Below are positions 44,310-53,396 of a stretch of DNA of 64,000 nucleotides, one piece after another (position 1 is the stretch's first letter; each line of letters starts with the position of its first letter). The stretch covers positions 4,047,501 through 4,111,500 of the forward strand of contig NZ_CP110854.1 of NCBI RefSeq assembly GCF_027594745.1, read 5' to 3'. Below the pieces are notes generated by a model that was given only the letters and a program-made list of their open reading frames with translations, was not told the DNA's origin and ran no database searches. Made by a program: the position numbers and the translations under genes. Source of the DNA: Saprospira grandis. Lineage in GTDB: Bacteria > Bacteroidota > Bacteroidia > Chitinophagales > Saprospiraceae.

Positions 44310-45163
44310 TGAAAGAAACAGAAGAAAACTGGAGCTTAGTGATTGGCCCCAAACGCTCGCTTTGGTCGCTAGATTTGGCCGAGCTTTGGCAATATCGCGA
44401 TTTGCTACAGATGTTCGTTCGCAGAGATGTAGTGACCGTTTACAAACAGACGGTATTGGGCCCGATCTGGTTTTTTGTGCAGCCCATTATGACCATGTTG
44501 GTCTATGTGGTCATTTTTGGCAACATTGCGGGCCTACCCACAGATGATATTCCTCAGCCGCTCTTTTATTTGTCGGGCATTATTATCTGGAATTATTTTT
44601 CAGATTGCTTTATGCAAACCTCTGATACCTTTTCACTTAACCAAGATATGTTTGGCAAGGTCTATTTTCCTCGCCTCATTATGCCACTTTCTAAGGTGGT
44701 GGCTGGTCTGATTAAGTTTGGGATTCAGTTTATCCTCTTTTTAGCCGTTTATGCCTACTTTTTTATCAAAGGGGTAGATTTGGCGCCCAATGCAGCCTTG
44801 GCTTTGGTGCCCGTTTATATTCTACTTATGGCGGCTTTGGGCTTGGGCTTTGGACTTATTTTCACTTCGCTAACCACTAAATACCGCGACCTTAAGTTTT
44901 TGGTCCAATTTGGTGTGCAGCTCTTGATGTATGCCAGCCCCATCATTTACCCCATGAGCATGATTGACCAACCCTTGCTCAAAAAGGTCATTTACTACAA
45001 TCCTTTGGCCCAGGTTATTGAGGGCTTTAAATATGCTTTTTTGGGCCGTGGCGAACTGAGCTGGACGGGCTTTGCCTATGCGGCCGTTTTTGCTTTTGTG
45101 GTCCTTTTTCTAGGCGTTTTTATCTTTAACAAGACGGAGCGCAGTTTTATGGATACGGTTTAG
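44309..45163 (+). CDS. Polysaccharide ABC exporter permease (Wzm/TagG type)
   Basis: Inner-membrane permease of 284 residues exporting a lipid-linked polysaccharide, paired with the ATPase at 45443-46729. A cytoplasmic N-terminus with QMFVRRDVVTVYKQTVLGP precedes six membrane helices. FNYFSDCF-like (WNYFSDCFMQTSD), KVYFPRLIMPLSKV and MYASPIIYPMSM are hallmarks of the ABC-2 polysaccharide-export family. The last base of its stop codon is the first base of GME-16, which separates it from the ATPase gene. Confidence 0.92.
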   Translation: MKETEENWSLVIGPKRSLWSLDLAELWQYRDLLQMFVRRDVVTVYKQTVLGPIWFFVQPIMTMLVYVVIFGNIAGLPTDDIPQPLFYLSGIIIWNYFSDCFMQTSDTFSLNQDMFGKVYFPRLIMPLSKVVAGLIKFGIQFILFLAVYAYFFIKGVDLAPNAALALVPVYILLMAALGLGFGLIFTSLTTKYRDLKFLVQFGVQLLMYASPIIYPMSMIDQPLLKKVIYYNPLAQVIEGFKYAFLGRGELSWTGFAYAAVFAFVVLFLGVFIFNKTERSFMDTV

Positions 45164-45402
45164 GGGCTTGCGGGCTTCGCCCGCCGGGCCCCTTCAGGGC
45201 TCGCAGGTCTGCTCGGCCCTTCAGCGCTAAAGCGCTTCGGTCTGGCCCTGCGGGCCACCCATTCCGGGCCCCTAAGCCGCTCATCGGAACCCATAGCTTT
45301 GGGCTGCAGGGCCAGGCACTAGATGGCCACAACAAGCCCTTTAGGGCGCAGTTCGACGACCGAAGGGAGTAAACGTAGCGGCCGCCGCAGGTGGCAGGCC
45401 CC
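45163..45402. repeat. GME-16, facing pair (one intact, one degraded copy)
   Basis: Plus-oriented copy from 45163 (GGGGCTTGCGGGC-TTC-GCCCGC, TCTGCTCGGCCC, variable hairpin AGCGCT-AAA-AGCGCT-like, GGTCTGGCCC-TGC-GGGCCACCC). A degraded minus copy ends at 45402 (GGGGCCTGCCACC... on the minus strand). Sits between exporter permease and ATPase genes. Confidence 0.75.
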
Positions 45403-45442
45403 AAAAAATAAAATTAACAACAATCTGCTTTAAAATAGAGTC

Positions 45443-46729
45443 ATGTCAAAAATAGCCTTAAGTGTAGAAAACCTCTCTAAGCAATATCGTTTGGGAGAAA
45501 TTGGAACGGGCACGATTTCCCATGATTTGAACCGTTGGTGGGCCAAAATGCGGGGAAAAGAAGATCCTTTTTCTTTGGTCGGCCAAGAAAATGACCGAAC
45601 CAAAAAGGCCGAATCTGATTTTGTTTGGGCCTTGAGAGATATTAACTTCAAGGTAGAACAGGGCGAAGTATTGGGCATTATTGGTAAAAATGGAGCGGGA
45701 AAATCGACCCTGCTCAAGCTGATTTCTAGAATCACTGCCCCCACTCAAGGATTTATTAAAGCGAAGGGCCGAATTGCCTCTTTGCTGGAGGTAGGAACGG
45801 GTATGCACCCCGAAATGACGGCCAGAGAAAATATTTTCCTCAATGGGGCCATCATAGGGATGACCAAAAAGGAAATTCGCCGCAAATTTGATGAAATTGT
45901 AGACTTTGCGGGCTGCACTATGTATGTAGACACCCCCGTTAAGCGATACTCTTCGGGCATGCGGGTGCGTTTGGGCTTTGCCGTTGCGGCCTTTTTAGAG
46001 CCAGAAATCTTAATTGTAGATGAAGTTTTGGCCGTGGGAGATGCTGAGTTTCAGAAAAAGGCCGTGGGTAAAATGAAAGATGTGAGTAGTGGCGAAGGGC
46101 GGACCGTTTTGTTTGTGAGCCATAATATGGGCAGCGTTCGGGCACTTTGCAACAAAGGCTTGGTGCTCAAAAATGGCCAAATGCAGTTTCAGGGAACGGC
46201 AGATGCAGCAGTGCAAAACTATTTGGACAACTACGTAGAAGAAAGCCGAGAAATTGAGTGGTCCAGAGAAGAAGCGCCGGGCACGCATGAAGTCAAATTG
46301 CTTTCGGCCAAGGTGAAAAAAGCAGGCGCTAGCAGCAGCCGTGAAATGATTGAACAAGGCGATGCGGTAGAGCTCGACTTTGTCATTGAGAAATTGACCG
46401 AAGGCGAAGAGCAGGTAGATTTTACCTTTCATTTTTATGATGAGATGAACAACTTTGTTTTTATGGCCAGCTCTGCTTTGCAAAATGACATTCCTAAGTC
46501 GGGCAAGGGGCTACTGCACTATAAAGCCCTCATTCCTGCCAACCTTCTACATGAGGGAAATTATAGTCTGGATAAAATATTCATTGTCAAAAACAAAGCG
46601 AGCCTCCTTTACCGTCATGGAAGCAGCCTCAACTTTGAGGTGGTGCGTAGAATCTCTGGTTTTGGTTGGCAGGGCGCCAAGGAAGGAGTGGTCAAGCCAG
46701 ATATTAAATGGAGCTTAGAGCAACTATAG
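45443..46729 (+). CDS. Polysaccharide ABC exporter ATPase with Wzt-type C-terminal domain
   Basis: 428 residues. The nucleotide-binding domain has Walker A GKNGAGKST (~81), the signature YSSGMRVRLGFA (~170) and Walker B ILIVDEVLAVGD (~190). SLLEVGTGMHPEMTARENI is typical of the polysaccharide-export subfamily. The extra ~150-residue C-terminal domain (~290-415, beta-rich, VELDFVIEKL, FTFHFYDEMNNFVF) resembles the Wzt carbohydrate-binding domain that recognises the chain end. Works with the 44309-45163 permease. The next gene starts 12 bp downstream. Confidence 0.92.
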   Translation: MSKIALSVENLSKQYRLGEIGTGTISHDLNRWWAKMRGKEDPFSLVGQENDRTKKAESDFVWALRDINFKVEQGEVLGIIGKNGAGKSTLLKLISRITAPTQGFIKAKGRIASLLEVGTGMHPEMTARENIFLNGAIIGMTKKEIRRKFDEIVDFAGCTMYVDTPVKRYSSGMRVRLGFAVAAFLEPEILIVDEVLAVGDAEFQKKAVGKMKDVSSGEGRTVLFVSHNMGSVRALCNKGLVLKNGQMQFQGTADAAVQNYLDNYVEESREIEWSREEAPGTHEVKLLSAKVKKAGASSSREMIEQGDAVELDFVIEKLTEGEEQVDFTFHFYDEMNNFVFMASSALQNDIPKSGKGLLHYKALIPANLLHEGNYSLDKIFIVKNKASLLYRHGSSLNFEVVRRISGFGWQGAKEGVVKPDIKWSLEQL

Positions 46730-46740
46730 ATAAAAAGGAT

Positions 46741-47910
46741 ATGACTAAAGAAAAACAGATCGTACACTTTTGTCGAGACAGTGTGTTTCATCGAATCATT
46801 ATAGACCTTTATGAGGCAGTTGCTCCAGGTCAGAACCGCTATATTTTGGTCAAGGAGAAAGATGCCTATGTCTCTTTTAAGTTGGAGCCAGAAATGGAAA
46901 AACTGACTAAAGCAGAGGCTAAGGAGGCATTGGCCCAACATGAGGTGGCCATTTTCCACTCATTGAGTGAAAACAATCTTTGGTTGGCGGCTCAGGCTGG
47001 AGATCAACAAAAGGTTGTTTGGTGCAGTTGGGGGAGTGATTTGGGAGCTAACCATAGCTACTGCTCTGATGAGACTATTTTAGATCCAAAATCTTATCAG
47101 GCGAACCAGCAAAATAGAAAAGCTGTATTAAGAGCAGCTAAAATAACACTATACAAGCTTTTGCATCAGTTTCCTAGCCTGCAAGCTGCTTATTTCAATT
47201 GGCGGATTGCCAAAGAAAAACAGCCATTAAAAGAACAGGCACTTTCGAAGATAGACTATGTGTCTACCATACTTCCACCAGAAAAGGAAATTTTAAGTAG
47301 CCTTCCTCAGCTGAAAGCGGATTATCAGTGGGTAAACTATGGTGCGGTGGATATGTTTGTTGGGGACTTCTACAAAAAGGATACTCCTTTGGGACAAGGG
47401 ATGTTTGTGGGACACGCTGCTTTCTTTACCTGTAATCATCTAGATATTTTACCCCAAATCAAAGCGCTAGACTACCCCTATTCTATATTTATCCCTATGG
47501 CTTATGGCAATAAATATTGTAAAGCCGCTCTAGCCGAAGAAGCACCCAAGCTTTTTGGCCAACAGCTAATTTTGCAAAAAGAAGTGCTTCCCAAAGCCGA
47601 TTACTTAAAGCAGCTCTTGGCTTGCAACATTGCCGTACTTAATACAAAGCGACAGGAAGCTTTAGGGACCCTAATCACTGTGCTCTATTTGGGAATGCAT
47701 ACTTATTTACATCCAGAAGGGGTGCTGTACAAATTTTGTACAGAACAAGGCCTAAAGGTTTATACTACCCGAGCACTAAAAAAGGGAATGGATTTCCCTA
47801 AGGGGAAGGCTAAAGAGATGAAGCACAATAGGGCGCAATTAGAAAAGATATATGGTCGAGAGGTGGTTCTCTCTAGAATAGAAAATTTGCTAAAAAAACT
47901 ACTGGACTAA
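46741..47910 (+). CDS. WecF-like (GT56) 4-acetamido-4,6-dideoxygalactose-type transferase
   Basis: 389 residues. The C-terminal half resembles WecF, the Fuc4NAc transferase of enterobacterial common antigen: LGQGMFVGHAAFFTCNHLD, FIPMAYGNKYCKAAL, NIAVLNTKRQEALGTLI (about residue 300) and YLGMHTYLHPEGVLYKF match its pattern of glycines and aromatics. Start is ATG 46741, after AAAAAGGAT; an earlier in-frame ATG at 46708 overlaps the upstream gene. It is more AT-rich than the flanking exporter gene. Overlap spacing with the next gene is 1 bp, so it is in the same operon. The actual sugar cannot be told from sequence. Confidence 0.65.
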   Translation: MTKEKQIVHFCRDSVFHRIIIDLYEAVAPGQNRYILVKEKDAYVSFKLEPEMEKLTKAEAKEALAQHEVAIFHSLSENNLWLAAQAGDQQKVVWCSWGSDLGANHSYCSDETILDPKSYQANQQNRKAVLRAAKITLYKLLHQFPSLQAAYFNWRIAKEKQPLKEQALSKIDYVSTILPPEKEILSSLPQLKADYQWVNYGAVDMFVGDFYKKDTPLGQGMFVGHAAFFTCNHLDILPQIKALDYPYSIFIPMAYGNKYCKAALAEEAPKLFGQQLILQKEVLPKADYLKQLLACNIAVLNTKRQEALGTLITVLYLGMHTYLHPEGVLYKFCTEQGLKVYTTRALKKGMDFPKGKAKEMKHNRAQLEKIYGREVVLSRIENLLKKLLD

Positions 47911-47911
47911 G

Positions 47912-48877
47912 ATGACAAAGCCTTTACTTTCTGTAGTACTCTCTGTTTATAATGCAGCACCCTACCTTGAAGAATGCCTCGAATCCCTAGCTGCCCAAAC
48001 TTACAGCCCCATAGAATTTTGGTTAGCAGACGATGGTTCTAGCGATGACAGTCGTGCTATTTTAGACCGTTGGGCCGCCAAAGACAGTCGCTTTAAAACA
48101 GATCACAACGATAAGAATATCGGTAAAATCAAAACGATTAACCGTTTGCTATTAGAGCGGGCAAAAGGAAAATATCTTTCTGTTCATGATGCAGATGACT
48201 ATTCCGCACCCAATCGCTTTGAATTACAACTACAGTTTTTAGAAGCAGAGCCCGACCACGGTTTATGTGGAACATTCTACACTAAAATATCAGATGATAA
48301 TAAAGTCTTAAGAAAGGAAAAGAAACATGTTTCGGCTGATGTTATTCGAGCAGAGCTCAAAAATTTTAATCAATTTTGTGGCCCAACTATGGTTTATCGA
48401 GCCGATTTGTTTAAACGCTTAGGAGGTTATCGCCTTTTTCTCAACCGAATTGGTAATGAAGACTACGATCTGTCTTATCGGGCCGCAGAACAAATGAAAT
48501 GTAGCAATGTTCCCCATTTCCTGTATTATTATAGACAATCTGAAAATTCGCTGTCTAAAACCCTAAAGGCAGAAAATGCAGTCAGCTATAAATTGGTCCA
48601 ATGGCTGGCTTTAGAAAGAGCGGCAGAAGGAAAGGACGCCCTGCAAAAGAATGAAGTAGAACGCTGTGTCGCCCAATTAGAAAAGCTTTGTCAACCCTAT
48701 AAAGAAGAACCTGATTTGCTCTGCAGAGAATATGCCGCAGCATATATGTATGAAAAGCTTTATCGTTCCGCATTCTATGCCGCCTTGCAGGCCATAAAAA
48801 TCAATCCTACAAAATTGATTAACTACCGAACCGCTTTTTATATCTTACGCAAAGCTAACTTTAACCTCTTGAACTAA
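47912..48877 (+). CDS. Family 2 glycosyltransferase
   Basis: 321 residues with the GT-A pattern LSVVLSVYNAAPYLEECLES, WLADDGSSDDSRAIL, NIGKIKTINRLL and the metal site VHDADDYS (~93-100). RLGGYR and GNEDYDLSYRA provide the later catalytic acid region. Soluble, without membrane segments. One base after the WecF-like gene and five bases before asnB, so all three are co-transcribed. Confidence 0.9.
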   Translation: MTKPLLSVVLSVYNAAPYLEECLESLAAQTYSPIEFWLADDGSSDDSRAILDRWAAKDSRFKTDHNDKNIGKIKTINRLLLERAKGKYLSVHDADDYSAPNRFELQLQFLEAEPDHGLCGTFYTKISDDNKVLRKEKKHVSADVIRAELKNFNQFCGPTMVYRADLFKRLGGYRLFLNRIGNEDYDLSYRAAEQMKCSNVPHFLYYYRQSENSLSKTLKAENAVSYKLVQWLALERAAEGKDALQKNEVERCVAQLEKLCQPYKEEPDLLCREYAAAYMYEKLYRSAFYAALQAIKINPTKLINYRTAFYILRKANFNLLN

Positions 48878-48882
48878 TTTTT

Positions 48883-50751
48883 ATGTGTGGTATCGCCGGA
48901 CAATTTAATCGCTCGGGCCAAGCTTTTTCTCCCGCCCAAAAGGAGTTTATCTTTAACGCCCTAAAAAGACGTGGCCCAGAGGCCAAAGGCGAAAAATCTT
49001 TTGCTCTCCCCGCCGGACAATTAGAACTCTTCCACCGCCGACTCTCTATTATCGAACTCTCTGAAGAAGGCCAACAACCTATGCCATCCGCTAGCGGCCG
49101 CTGCTGGATTAGCTTCAATGGAGAAATCTATAATTATCAAGCTATCCGAACAGCACTAAGCCAGGAGTATGTCAAACTCAATACACTAAGCGATACAGAG
49201 GTCATTATGGCCGCCTACGAACAATGGGGCCTGCAAACAATGCTCGATAAAATCGATGGGATGTTCGCTTTTGCCCTTTTTGACCAAAAGGAAAATAAAT
49301 TGTTTTTGGTCCGCGACCGCCTAGGTAAAAAACCTCTTTACTACAGCTGGACCGGCCAAGCGCTTTTTTTCTCTTCCGATATCCGCATTGTTAAAGCTCA
49401 ACTTCCCCAAGCACAGCTAGACCTCGCTAGCCTCGATTATTATTTGACGGAGTTGTCCAGCCCTCAACCGCATACGATCTGGCAGGAGATTAAACAAGTC
49501 CCCCCAGCTCAGCTTCTAGAGCTCGAGCTGCAAAGCGGAGCGCCCCAGTTGTCTACTTACTGGAGCCTAAAAAAGAAAGAACCCTTAGATCTCAATTTGA
49601 ATGAGGCCCTAGAGCAAACTGAAAATATGCTCCGAAAAGCAATCCGCAAACGCTTAGTGAGTGATGTCCCTATCGCTTGCTTTCTCAGCGGTGGCGTAGA
49701 TTCTGGCCTGATTACAGCCCTGATGGCCGAGGAGTCTAGCCAAAGGGTGCCCAGCTTTACCATCGGCTTTGCCGAAGCAATTGATATGAACGAATTTGCC
49801 GAGGCCAAGGCCTTGGCCCAACGCTATAATTGCGATCATCACGAAATTGTGGTGGAAGATCAACTCTTTGACCAGTTGGAGGGCCTGATGGATTATTTCG
49901 GTGAACCCTTTGCCGATGCTAGTATTTTGCCTTCTTCGCTGGTCTGCCAAGCGGTATCTAAAGAATATAAGGTGGCCCTCTCCGGCGATGGAGGCGATGA
50001 GCTTTTTGGTGGCTATCCCGATTATGGCCTGGCGTTCAGAAGTAGCCAGTTTGCCAAAAAACATCCCCAAAATCAATACCTCATCAGCCAGTTGGATAAA
50101 CTGCTGGGCCGACTCAAAGGCAAAAAGGAAAATATGGGCGCCTGTTATGCCTATTTGCAATTGCCGCCAGAAAAACGCCTCTTCCGACAAATGGGCTTCT
50201 GGTCCAAAGAGGCCCTATACACCCAAAAACAAGCCCCCAGCGCCCAAGAACATTTACAAACAATATGGAGCAATTTTGCAGGCTCAGGAACCGCCCTAGA
50301 TCAACTGATGCGCAGCTCCCTACATAGCCGCCTGCTCAACGATTATCTGCCCAAGGTGGACCGCGCCTCTATGTACCACTCCCTAGAGGTTCGCTCGCCT
50401 TTTCTCGATATCGATTTGCTCAATTTTGCCTTTAATCTGCCCGATGAACTGAAGTTTTATCAAAACCAAAATAAGTTTTTACTCAAGCAGCTGGCCAAAA
50501 CGAAAATTGATCCCCAAATTTTAAATCGCCCCAAAAAAGGCTTTAGTATTCCCATCGGCGACTGGCTGCGCGGGGCCGCCAAAAGCTGGGGAGAAGAATT
50601 GCTCCAGCAACTCAAAAAACGCCCTTATTTTCAAGCCCATTATCTCGATACGCTCTGGGAAAACCACCAAAAAGCAAGCAATAACGCAGATGCACTCCGC
50701 ATTTGGACCCTACTCTGCTTCGAGCTTTGGGCCGAAAAACATCTGGATTAG
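48883..50751 (+). CDS. asnB: Asparagine synthase (glutamine-hydrolysing) family amidotransferase
   Basis: 622 residues. The glutaminase domain starts MCGIAGQF with catalytic Cys2, and RGPEAKG, RRLSIIELSEEGQQPM and FNGEIYNY follow. The synthetase domain has the PP-loop FLSGGVDSGL (~264) and GDGGDELFGGYPDY (~367). Genes of this kind in polysaccharide clusters often amidate a sugar acid or an aminoacyl decoration rather than free aspartate, so its product is uncertain. GME-17 begins 9 bp after the stop. Confidence 0.88.
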   Translation: MCGIAGQFNRSGQAFSPAQKEFIFNALKRRGPEAKGEKSFALPAGQLELFHRRLSIIELSEEGQQPMPSASGRCWISFNGEIYNYQAIRTALSQEYVKLNTLSDTEVIMAAYEQWGLQTMLDKIDGMFAFALFDQKENKLFLVRDRLGKKPLYYSWTGQALFFSSDIRIVKAQLPQAQLDLASLDYYLTELSSPQPHTIWQEIKQVPPAQLLELELQSGAPQLSTYWSLKKKEPLDLNLNEALEQTENMLRKAIRKRLVSDVPIACFLSGGVDSGLITALMAEESSQRVPSFTIGFAEAIDMNEFAEAKALAQRYNCDHHEIVVEDQLFDQLEGLMDYFGEPFADASILPSSLVCQAVSKEYKVALSGDGGDELFGGYPDYGLAFRSSQFAKKHPQNQYLISQLDKLLGRLKGKKENMGACYAYLQLPPEKRLFRQMGFWSKEALYTQKQAPSAQEHLQTIWSNFAGSGTALDQLMRSSLHSRLLNDYLPKVDRASMYHSLEVRSPFLDIDLLNFAFNLPDELKFYQNQNKFLLKQLAKTKIDPQILNRPKKGFSIPIGDWLRGAAKSWGEELLQQLKKRPYFQAHYLDTLWENHQKASNNADALRIWTLLCFELWAEKHLD

Positions 50752-50759
50752 TTTGTTTT

Positions 50760-50915
50760 GGGGCCTCCCTTCGCCCTCAAGGGCTCAGGGCGCTACGTTT
50801 TGCCGCTCGCAGGCCTGCTCGGCCCTGCGTCGCTTCGCTCCTTGGTCTGGCCCTTCGGGCCACGGCTCCACATCACTAGGCCATTTGGCCTACGGCCAAG
50901 GCGGCTTTGCCGCCT
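50760..50915 (+). repeat. GME-17, type B
   Basis: GGGGCCTCCCTTCGCCCTCAAGGGC opening, core AGGCCTGCTCGGCCC, variable hairpin GTCGC-TTC-GCTCC (imperfect), GGTCTGGCCC-TTC-GGGCCACGG, CATCACTAGGCC, then hairpin GGCGGC-TTT-GCCGCC. Fills nearly the whole gap before the next gene. Confidence 0.83.
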
Positions 50916-50946
50916 ACATTCCTAGACCCTTTGGACCATTTTAACT

Positions 50947-52092
50947 ATGAATATTCTGTATCTAGCCGATCCCGGCCTCATTCACGATCTTAAATGGATG
51001 CGCTTTTTTACTAAAGACCATCCTTGTTTTGTCGTCTCTAGAGCACATCATCAAGCGCATCTCCAATCTCCACAATGGAAGCAGTTTTTGGCCGAGGAGC
51101 AGGTAGAATATCTGGGCCAAATAGAAGATTTTTCTATCCGCCACTTTTTTCGCAGCCGCCAAGAAATGAACAAATTGGCAGGCTGGATTAAAGAACATAA
51201 AATTGATTTATTACATCTGTTTTATGCCGAACCTAATGCGCTTTGGGCCTATTTCCGCAAAAGCCTAGGGGTCAAAATCGTATTAACCAGCCGAGGAACC
51301 GATGTGCTGCAAACAATTCCCCAGTTTTTTCAGGCCGGAGGCTGGAAAAATGGTCTCATTCGCCATTTTTATGGCCGAGCCTTTGGCCAATTGGACCAAA
51401 TTGTTTCTACCTCTTTGCGACAGGCCCAAAGTATTGAGCAGTATTTTCCTCAAGTCCAAAAAGAAATTGCCATCATCCGCACTGGTGTAGATGTAGACCT
51501 ATTTGAAATGCCCCAGCCTCAGGCTTTGCCAAAAGCGCTAAAGGAAAAGCAATTTGTCTTTTTTCCTAGAGCCATGCGCCCACTTTATCAACATGAGTTG
51601 GCTATTGCAGCCATTGAGCTTTTGCCTAAGTCTATTCTGGACCAATACCAGTTCGTTTTTGTCAATAAAGACGGAAAAGAGCAAGCTTATTTGGACCAAA
51701 TTGCCCAGTTGATGCAAAATGGCCAAGCCAATTATATCTGGCTGCCGAATTTGGACCAAAGCGCCCTTTGGCAAACTTATAAGTCCGCTAATTTGGTGGT
51801 CATGACCCCTAAATCAGATGGAACTCCCGTAACGGCCATAGAAGCCATGCTCAGCAAAACGCCCCTCATCTTGCCGCCCTTGGCCTATGATGAGGACCTT
51901 TTTTCGGGAACCTGCCTGCAGTTTAAGGAATGGACCGCCAAATCTTTGGCCCAAGAAATTCAAAAAGCTTTGGAGCAAGCCCAAACAGAAATGATCGAAG
52001 AGGCTTATCTTCGGGCGAAGGGCCTAGCCAACCGAAAAACAGAAATGAGCCGTTTAGGCCAGATTTACAATGATTTGGTCCCTAAAGGTTAA
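50947..52092 (+). CDS. Family 4-type glycosyltransferase
   Basis: 381 residues, GT-B fold. The N-terminal domain (MNILYLADPGLIHDLKWMRF, LLHLFYAEPNALWAYF, VLTSRGTDVLQTI) leads to a C-terminal donor-binding domain with AIIRTGVDVDLFEMP (~178) and LVVMTPKSDGTPVTAIEAML (~283-302), the E-x7-E region of GT4. Soluble, cytoplasmic face. Donor sugar unknown. Single gene between two GMEs. Confidence 0.87.
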   Translation: MNILYLADPGLIHDLKWMRFFTKDHPCFVVSRAHHQAHLQSPQWKQFLAEEQVEYLGQIEDFSIRHFFRSRQEMNKLAGWIKEHKIDLLHLFYAEPNALWAYFRKSLGVKIVLTSRGTDVLQTIPQFFQAGGWKNGLIRHFYGRAFGQLDQIVSTSLRQAQSIEQYFPQVQKEIAIIRTGVDVDLFEMPQPQALPKALKEKQFVFFPRAMRPLYQHELAIAAIELLPKSILDQYQFVFVNKDGKEQAYLDQIAQLMQNGQANYIWLPNLDQSALWQTYKSANLVVMTPKSDGTPVTAIEAMLSKTPLILPPLAYDEDLFSGTCLQFKEWTAKSLAQEIQKALEQAQTEMIEEAYLRAKGLANRKTEMSRLGQIYNDLVPKG

Positions 52093-52103
52093 TGCTAGCA
52101 GAG

Positions 52104-52257
52104 TACAGGGCGCAAAGCGCCCGCAGGCCTAGCGCTGTGGAGGGGTGGCCGTAGGCCAGACCGAGTTTTTTGAGCAAAGCGAAAAAAACGAAGGGCCGAG
52201 CGACTAGCGAGCCCCGCAACCTAGCGCCCTGAGCCCCTAAGGGCGAAGGGAGGCCCC
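52104..52257 (-). repeat. GME-18, type B
   Basis: Minus strand begins GGGGCCTCCCTTCGCCC-TTAG-GGGC, core CTAGTCGCTCGGCCC, variable hairpin GTTTTTTTCGC...GCTCAAAAAAC, GGTCTGGCC-TAC-GGCCACCCC, end GCGCTAGGCC plus hairpin GGGCGC-TTT-GCGCCC. Confidence 0.85.
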
Positions 52258-52282
52258 AAAAAATAACTAGAAAAAAGCAATT

Positions 52283-53386
52283 ATGAATATTCTTCGAGGG
52301 AAGAGCATCTTTATTTTATCGCCCGAAGCTTGGGGCAAAAGTTTTGTTTCTAAGCATCATTATGCCAGTTTATTGGCCCAAAAAGGCAATCGCGTTTATT
52401 TTGTGAACCCGCCTTCAGAAAAATGGGCCAAGCAAAAAGTGGCGCCCAATTTATGGGTTTTGGATTATAGCACCGGCTGGCGCAAAGGCGTACAGCGTTG
52501 GCCCAACTTTTTGCGAAAATGGGCCAATGCGGGCTTGATTCGGCGGCTGTATCAGTTGGCAGAAGCCGAGGCAGACCTCATTTGGAGTTTTGACCCTTTT
52601 CGTTTTCAGGATTTAAGGCAATTTGGGGCAGATTATCGCATCTATCATCCTGTAGATCCGCATATTTGTCCTTTGGAGCAGGCCGTCATCAATTCGGCCC
52701 AAATTCTTTTTGCCAGTTCGCATAAAATCATAGAGCGCTTTGAGGCTACTGGGCGCACCCCCATGTATTTTATCAATCATGGTTTGGCCCAGCACTTTTT
52801 GGCTGCAGCGCCCAAGCTAGATTTTTCGCCTCGATCGGGACGAATTAAAGTGGGTTATGTGGGCAATTTAAACTATCCTTTTTTGGATGAGCAGGCCTTA
52901 TTGAGCATTGTGAAGCAGCAAGGGGAAGTTGATTTTTATTTTATTGGACCTTATAAAAAGGGGAATTTGTCGGGCAGAGAGCGTAAATCATTGATTGCGC
53001 AATTGATGGAGCTAGAAAACTGCTTTTTATTGGGCCCCAAACCCTCGGCAGAGCTGCCCGCTTATTTGGACCATTTCGATTTGTTTTTGATGACTTATGA
53101 GGGCGATAAAAATCCTGCGGCCATGGCCAACCCACATAAAATATTAGAGTATTTGAGTCGGGGAAAAGCCGTGATCAGCCATTTTATAGATGAGTATAAG
53201 AAGCGAAAAGATTGGGTCTATATGGTGGAAGATAATGCAGACTTGCCCGCTAAGTTTGCTTGGGCTTTGGCCAATTTAGACAAGATCAATAGCGAGCAGT
53301 TGCAGGCGCAGCGCAAAGCTTATGCGCAGGCCAATAGCTATTTGGCACAGCTGCAGCGGATAGATGCTTATTTGCAAGAAATTTAA
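52283..53386 (+). CDS. GT-B fold glycosyltransferase
   Basis: 367 residues. GKSIFILSPEAWGKSFVSKH, RVYFVNPPSEKW and YHPVDPHICPLEQAVINSA form the acceptor domain; IKVGYVGNLNYPFLDEQALL (~190), YFIGPYKKGN and MANPHKILEYLSRGKAVISH (~275-295) form the donor domain. The PHKILEYLSRGKAVI block is typical of GT4-like enzymes. The following oxidoreductase gene starts 11 bp downstream, so the pair is an operon. Confidence 0.83.
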   Translation: MNILRGKSIFILSPEAWGKSFVSKHHYASLLAQKGNRVYFVNPPSEKWAKQKVAPNLWVLDYSTGWRKGVQRWPNFLRKWANAGLIRRLYQLAEAEADLIWSFDPFRFQDLRQFGADYRIYHPVDPHICPLEQAVINSAQILFASSHKIIERFEATGRTPMYFINHGLAQHFLAAAPKLDFSPRSGRIKVGYVGNLNYPFLDEQALLSIVKQQGEVDFYFIGPYKKGNLSGRERKSLIAQLMELENCFLLGPKPSAELPAYLDHFDLFLMTYEGDKNPAAMANPHKILEYLSRGKAVISHFIDEYKKRKDWVYMVEDNADLPAKFAWALANLDKINSEQLQAQRKAYAQANSYLAQLQRIDAYLQEI

Positions 53387-53396
53387 GAAAATAGAG

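Noticed and set aside
45147..45404. 85-codon minus-strand frame over GME-16
   Set aside because: Entirely repeat sequence; the same kind of Gly/Pro/Arg-rich translation appears at every GME.
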